Below are positions 61,438-64,000 of a stretch of DNA of 64,000 nucleotides, piece by piece. Where the stretch lies: positions 187,914 to 251,913 of the forward strand of contig BQKZ01000069.1 of assembly GCA_036244855.1 (NCBI GenBank), written 5' to 3'. The stretch's first letter is position 1. The number at the start of each line of letters is the position of its first letter. The position numbers were made by a program, and so were the translations under genes. The notes beneath the pieces were generated by a model. It saw only the letters and a list, made by a program, of their open reading frames with translations. It was not told the DNA's origin and made no database searches. The DNA is from Temnopleurus reevesii (Eukaryota; Echinodermata; Echinoidea; Temnopleuroida; Temnopleuridae).

Positions 61438-62104
61438 CTGCAAGAATCAAAAGCCAATGAAAAGGCTTTATTAGTTTAAGTACTATATAAATGTCTCCTA
61501 AGTGCATTCATAGTTTTTTTTTTTACTACAAAAGTATTAAATATGCAGTAACTTTTAACAAGAAAGTTTTACAGCAATTCATATTGACAATAATGTTCCA
61601 CACCTACATGATTGTATCTGATTAGATTGTGGGGGAAATTCAATATGATAGATATTTTCGCTGTAACTTTTAAGGCATTTGCTTATGAAGGATATGCACT
61701 CCACATCAATTCCACTGTGTCACTGTCAGCGAGAATGCAAATCAATTACAGAGATGGTTCATCAGAATCTTTGGGTTAAGCTTACCAAGCAATCAACCAT
61801 ACATGTACATAAACTGGACATATCTTCAAGAAAAAATTACACAAAGTTCTAAAAGGAAGGAATTGCTTTTCGTTAAGTCACGTATCATTAGCCAATGTAA
61901 ATATTGTATGCCTGTAAATAACACTGCTCTTCACTTCCTCGAGAATATTCCTTTGTAATATTCTTCATGTTGTGTTTAACCTGCATGTTTATAAAACCCA
62001 TTAAAGCGCCTTGAGCACTCAGCAGAGTAGAAACATAATATTATTATCAGTAATATTGGTATAATATTTAGTCAAAACATTTATAAACATGAATAAAGAC
62101 TGAC
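61438..62104 (-). other. BICD: BICD intron between the two visible exons
   Basis: A 667-bp phase-0 intron with donor GTCAGT and acceptor TTGCAG, AT-rich against the GC-richer exons. It holds a truncated LINE-like tail (61990-62048). No other conserved structure is apparent. Confidence 0.9.
61990..62048 (+). mobile_element. LINE-like 3'-tail fragment in BICD intron
   Basis: TTAAAGCGCCTTGAGCACTC followed by ATAATATTATTAT resembles the AGCGCCTTGAGC-type 3' end with ATT tail of non-LTR elements. Short and diverged. Confidence 0.4.
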
Positions 62105-62446
62105 CTGTTTCTGCATAGCAATATTCTCTTCCTCAAGTTCACTGTAGTCTCGAAGGAGTCGTTTCTCCCTGAACTTGATCTCCCGTAACTCCTCCTTCAT
62201 CTCCTTGCGCTCCTTCTCATACTGCTCCACCGATGTGCTGATCTCGCCGTGTCTGGAATGAAGCCTCTCATTCTCCACCCGGAGCCGGCTCACCTCCTGC
62301 CTCATGTGACGCCCCTCTGTCTCAAGCTCCGCAAGACGCTCAGTGAGATCTGCCTCTCGGGTGGCACTCTCCTGTAGAAGGCTCTGTTCATGGTTGACTT
62401 CTTGCTCAGAGTAACGCTTCTGCCACTGAACCTTGGATTCCAGAGC
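62105..62446 (-). CDS. BICD: Bicaudal-D dynein adaptor, internal coding exon of the first coiled coil
   Basis: A 342-bp exon of 114 codons, phase 0 at both ends. The acceptor is TTCTAG before GCTCTGGAA and the donor is CAG then GTCAGT. Only this frame is open throughout. The translation starts ALESKVQWQKRYSEQE and ends LREIKFREKRLLRDYSELEE followed by ENIAMQKQ. It matches the vertebrate BICD segment with ESLIQESASKEQ and [20 protein letters not shown], which belongs to the first coiled coil that lies along the dynein tail and dynactin filament. It is continuous in frame with the 59530-61437 exon. A start at the internal Met (62305) is not needed, because the 47 codons upstream also align to the family. 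The preceding exon(s), including the N-terminal AAxxG-type dynein-binding box, are not in the 1.55 kb to the window edge. Confidence 0.94.
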
Positions 62447-62614
62447 CTAGAAGTACATGTAGGATCAAAAGAAAGGAAGCATATTCAAATTTATACAATT
62501 TGTATGATTTCAGGAATGGAATAAGTCAGGGAGTCCGTACTGCAAGGAAATCATGCAGAAATTGTCCAGGATTTAAGGGGAGATTGTCTATTTGTGTGGA
62601 AACGCTGTGAAATG

Positions 62615-62725
62615 GATATGACTCTCGCCTTCCAGTTCTTTCAGCAAGAAATGCATCCATATTATGCTGCACTCAACCGAGGTGATGTAAATGGGTACAA
62701 TAAGAAATAAATTCCTTGAATCGTC
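62615..62725 (+). mobile_element. SINE fragment, second family
   Basis: CATATTATGCTGCACTCAAC then GAGGTGATGTAAATGGGTAC match the core of the 27588 SINE, followed by AATTCCTTGAAT. The B-box region is deleted or degenerate. Located in a BICD intron. Confidence 0.6.
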
Positions 62726-62733
62726 ATTATCAC

Positions 62734-62789
62734 TCATCAATCATTGAGCAAACAATAAACAGTAGTGTTAAAAGCTCAATGATTGATGA
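62734..62789. repeat. Perfect 16-bp hairpin in BICD intron
   Basis: The arms CATCAATCATTGAGC (62735-62749) and GCTCAATGATTGATG (62774-62788) pair perfectly, plus one outer T-A pair, around a 24-nt loop. They sit just right of a SINE fragment. The arms are shorter and more perfect than a typical miRNA precursor. Confidence 0.7.
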
Positions 62790-63714
62790 AATGGCTTGAT
62801 TCCATGAAGAAAAGTCTCATATTTTCAAAGGAATACATAGCATTAGAACATTGTAGCTGAAACTACATTGATGGCGTTTGGAATTTCATGAATCTGTAAA
62901 ACATCATGCCTTAAAACATTCAAATCATTTTTTGGTTATAAAGAAAGTAGAACTTTATTATCTATTATCACCAACAAATGGGTAAAACATACTGTACAGT
63001 CTGCAGTTGTGTGCTTCATGATTGCAATAGAAGCTTCATTTTATCTGTACACATTCAACGCTAATGTAAGGCCAACCAAAATTGCGACAAGAAGTTGGAT
63101 CTAATTACATTGAATTATTGATTAGACATTGAATTTCACTACATTACAACTGACCGAAGGCCTTGGTCAAGTTTGTCACAAAAACAATAACAGTGTATAG
63201 TATGTTTATTAAGAAGCGCTGAACTTTTGTCTTATTAAATAAGATAAAGTGACTTGAATTTTGTTGATCAAATGTAGCCAATAATCATTCAGACATCCCA
63301 AATGTCGATAAAATAAACTGAAAAATTGGGACTGCAGCATTATGTTACCATGAGTGAAGATAATACGGTGTACATGTGTACTGTACTTACAGAAATAATG
63401 CTACAAGTATACATATATGTATATCATCAACTACTTAATTTGATTCAGTTTCCAAGGCCAAAGAAAGACAGTAAATGTAATAGACATTATGTGAAGTAAC
63501 AGGCAACTGTAATAAAAGACACCAAATATTTACATGTACTTCATGAACTCCAAACTTTTATGACTTGTCATTGCCTAACATAATTTTTTTTTTCTGTCTT
63601 TCAATATGACAATGAAAAGATAGAGCTCATTCCTTGGCTCGACTGAACCTAGAGAATGATAATGGAATACATGTACCCCNCCCCTCCTCACAAGCATTCA
63701 TTGACAAGCTGAAC

Positions 63715-63771
63715 ATAAGGCCCCAAAAAATTTGTTTGGATGCCCTCCATTGATCGACCCTCAAAGAGAAA
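63715..63771. repeat. Single end of the GGCCCC-ended repeat
   Basis: TAAGGCCCC, an A run, then TTTGTTTGGATGCCCTCCA and GACCCTCAAA match the left end at 46132. A TA-MITE lies immediately to the right, so this copy may have been interrupted or truncated there. Confidence 0.45.
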
Positions 63772-63781
63772 TTCTATAATA

Positions 63782-63905
63782 GGCAGGTTTACTTATTCAA
63801 ATTTATGTGCTTTTCTTGCCACTGAATGTAGTTACGTGATATTCCTTAAACCGTTTGATAACAATAATACGATACTTGGAATCCAGTTTGTATACAGTAC
63901 ATGAT
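63782..63905. mobile_element. TA-target MITE, GGCGGGTTTACT family, copy D (one end only)
   Basis: Begins after a TA (63780-63781) with GGCAGGTTTACT. It follows copy B through TATTCCTTAAACCGTTTG and AATCCAGTTTGTATACA, and similarity stops near 63905. The right half is missing or deleted. It abuts a GGCCCC-type repeat fragment (63715-63771) and lies within a BICD intron. Confidence 0.6.
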
Positions 63906-64000
63906 ATTTAATGAACAAAAAATCAATAGTCAAATCTAACAATGATTTTAAAAAGACAATGCCAGCTGAAAAAGATAAAATAGAGAAACATATATATAAA

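Larger units (their letters stand above)
62447..64000 (-). other. BICD: BICD upstream intron, incomplete at window edge
   Basis: AT-rich sequence upstream of the acceptor at 62447-62448. I looked for the N-terminal BICD exon on the minus strand and found no GC-rich, open, coiled-coil-like segment, so the intron probably continues past 64,000. It contains a SINE fragment (62615-62725), a perfect 16-bp hairpin (62734-62789), a GGCCCC-type repeat end (63715-63771) and a TA-MITE end (63782). One ambiguous base lies at 63680. Confidence 0.75.

Noticed and set aside
62734..62789. Possible microRNA precursor
   Set aside because: The stem is only 16 bp and perfect, too short for a typical ~22-nt duplex, and it neighbours a SINE fragment.

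Overview
The window is AT-rich animal nuclear DNA with introns, microsatellites, SINEs, LINE tails and many small foldback or terminal-inverted-repeat (TIR) elements. It contains three N gaps (23011-23655, 34355-34653, 46990-47156). The only gene I can name is a Bicaudal-D (BICD) dynein adaptor on the minus strand at the right end. The protein resembles vertebrate BICD closely. The repeat landscape, including TACATGTA-rich DNA, a GACCTTTGACC/(ACGG)n element and tRNA-derived SINEs with (ATT)n tails, fits a marine invertebrate deuterostome such as an echinoderm. That is an inference and the species is not resolved.

Layout. From 1 to about 59,500 I find no convincing protein-coding gene. The open frames there are short, lack recognisable domains, or come from ATC/ATT microsatellites and N runs. 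Embedded are two copies of a 431-446 bp element built from a GTCCGACAG module, each with its own 8-bp target duplication (1058, 15113). There are four members of a TA-duplicating MITE family with GGCGGGTTTACT ends (16838, 36882, 50595, 63782), a Tigger/pogo-like MITE (40614), and two members of a MITE with a splice-donor-like TIR (45263, 48399). Also present are a GGCCCC-ended element (46132), long hairpins (2001, 23700, 47472), and a GACCTTTGACC element (57507). Two SINE families occur (26588 and 32877; 27588 and relatives), with a truncated CR1/L2-like LINE 3' end (51075). A ~0.5 kb direct duplication brackets gap 1. A 210-bp tandem duplication lies at 32328-32757, and an ATC-rich higher-order repeat field spans 36.0-39.0 kb.

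BICD gene. Two coding exons are visible, 62105-62446 and 59530-61437, joined by a 667-bp phase-0 intron. They cover most of the coiled-coil adaptor, including the cargo-binding C-terminal coil. The N-terminal exon(s) lie beyond 64,000. The large exon carries an in-frame TGA at 61327-61329, exactly where vertebrate BICD has an arginine, while about 600 further codons stay open and well conserved. This is the observation most worth checking. It could be a recent null allele, a sequencing error, or recoding.
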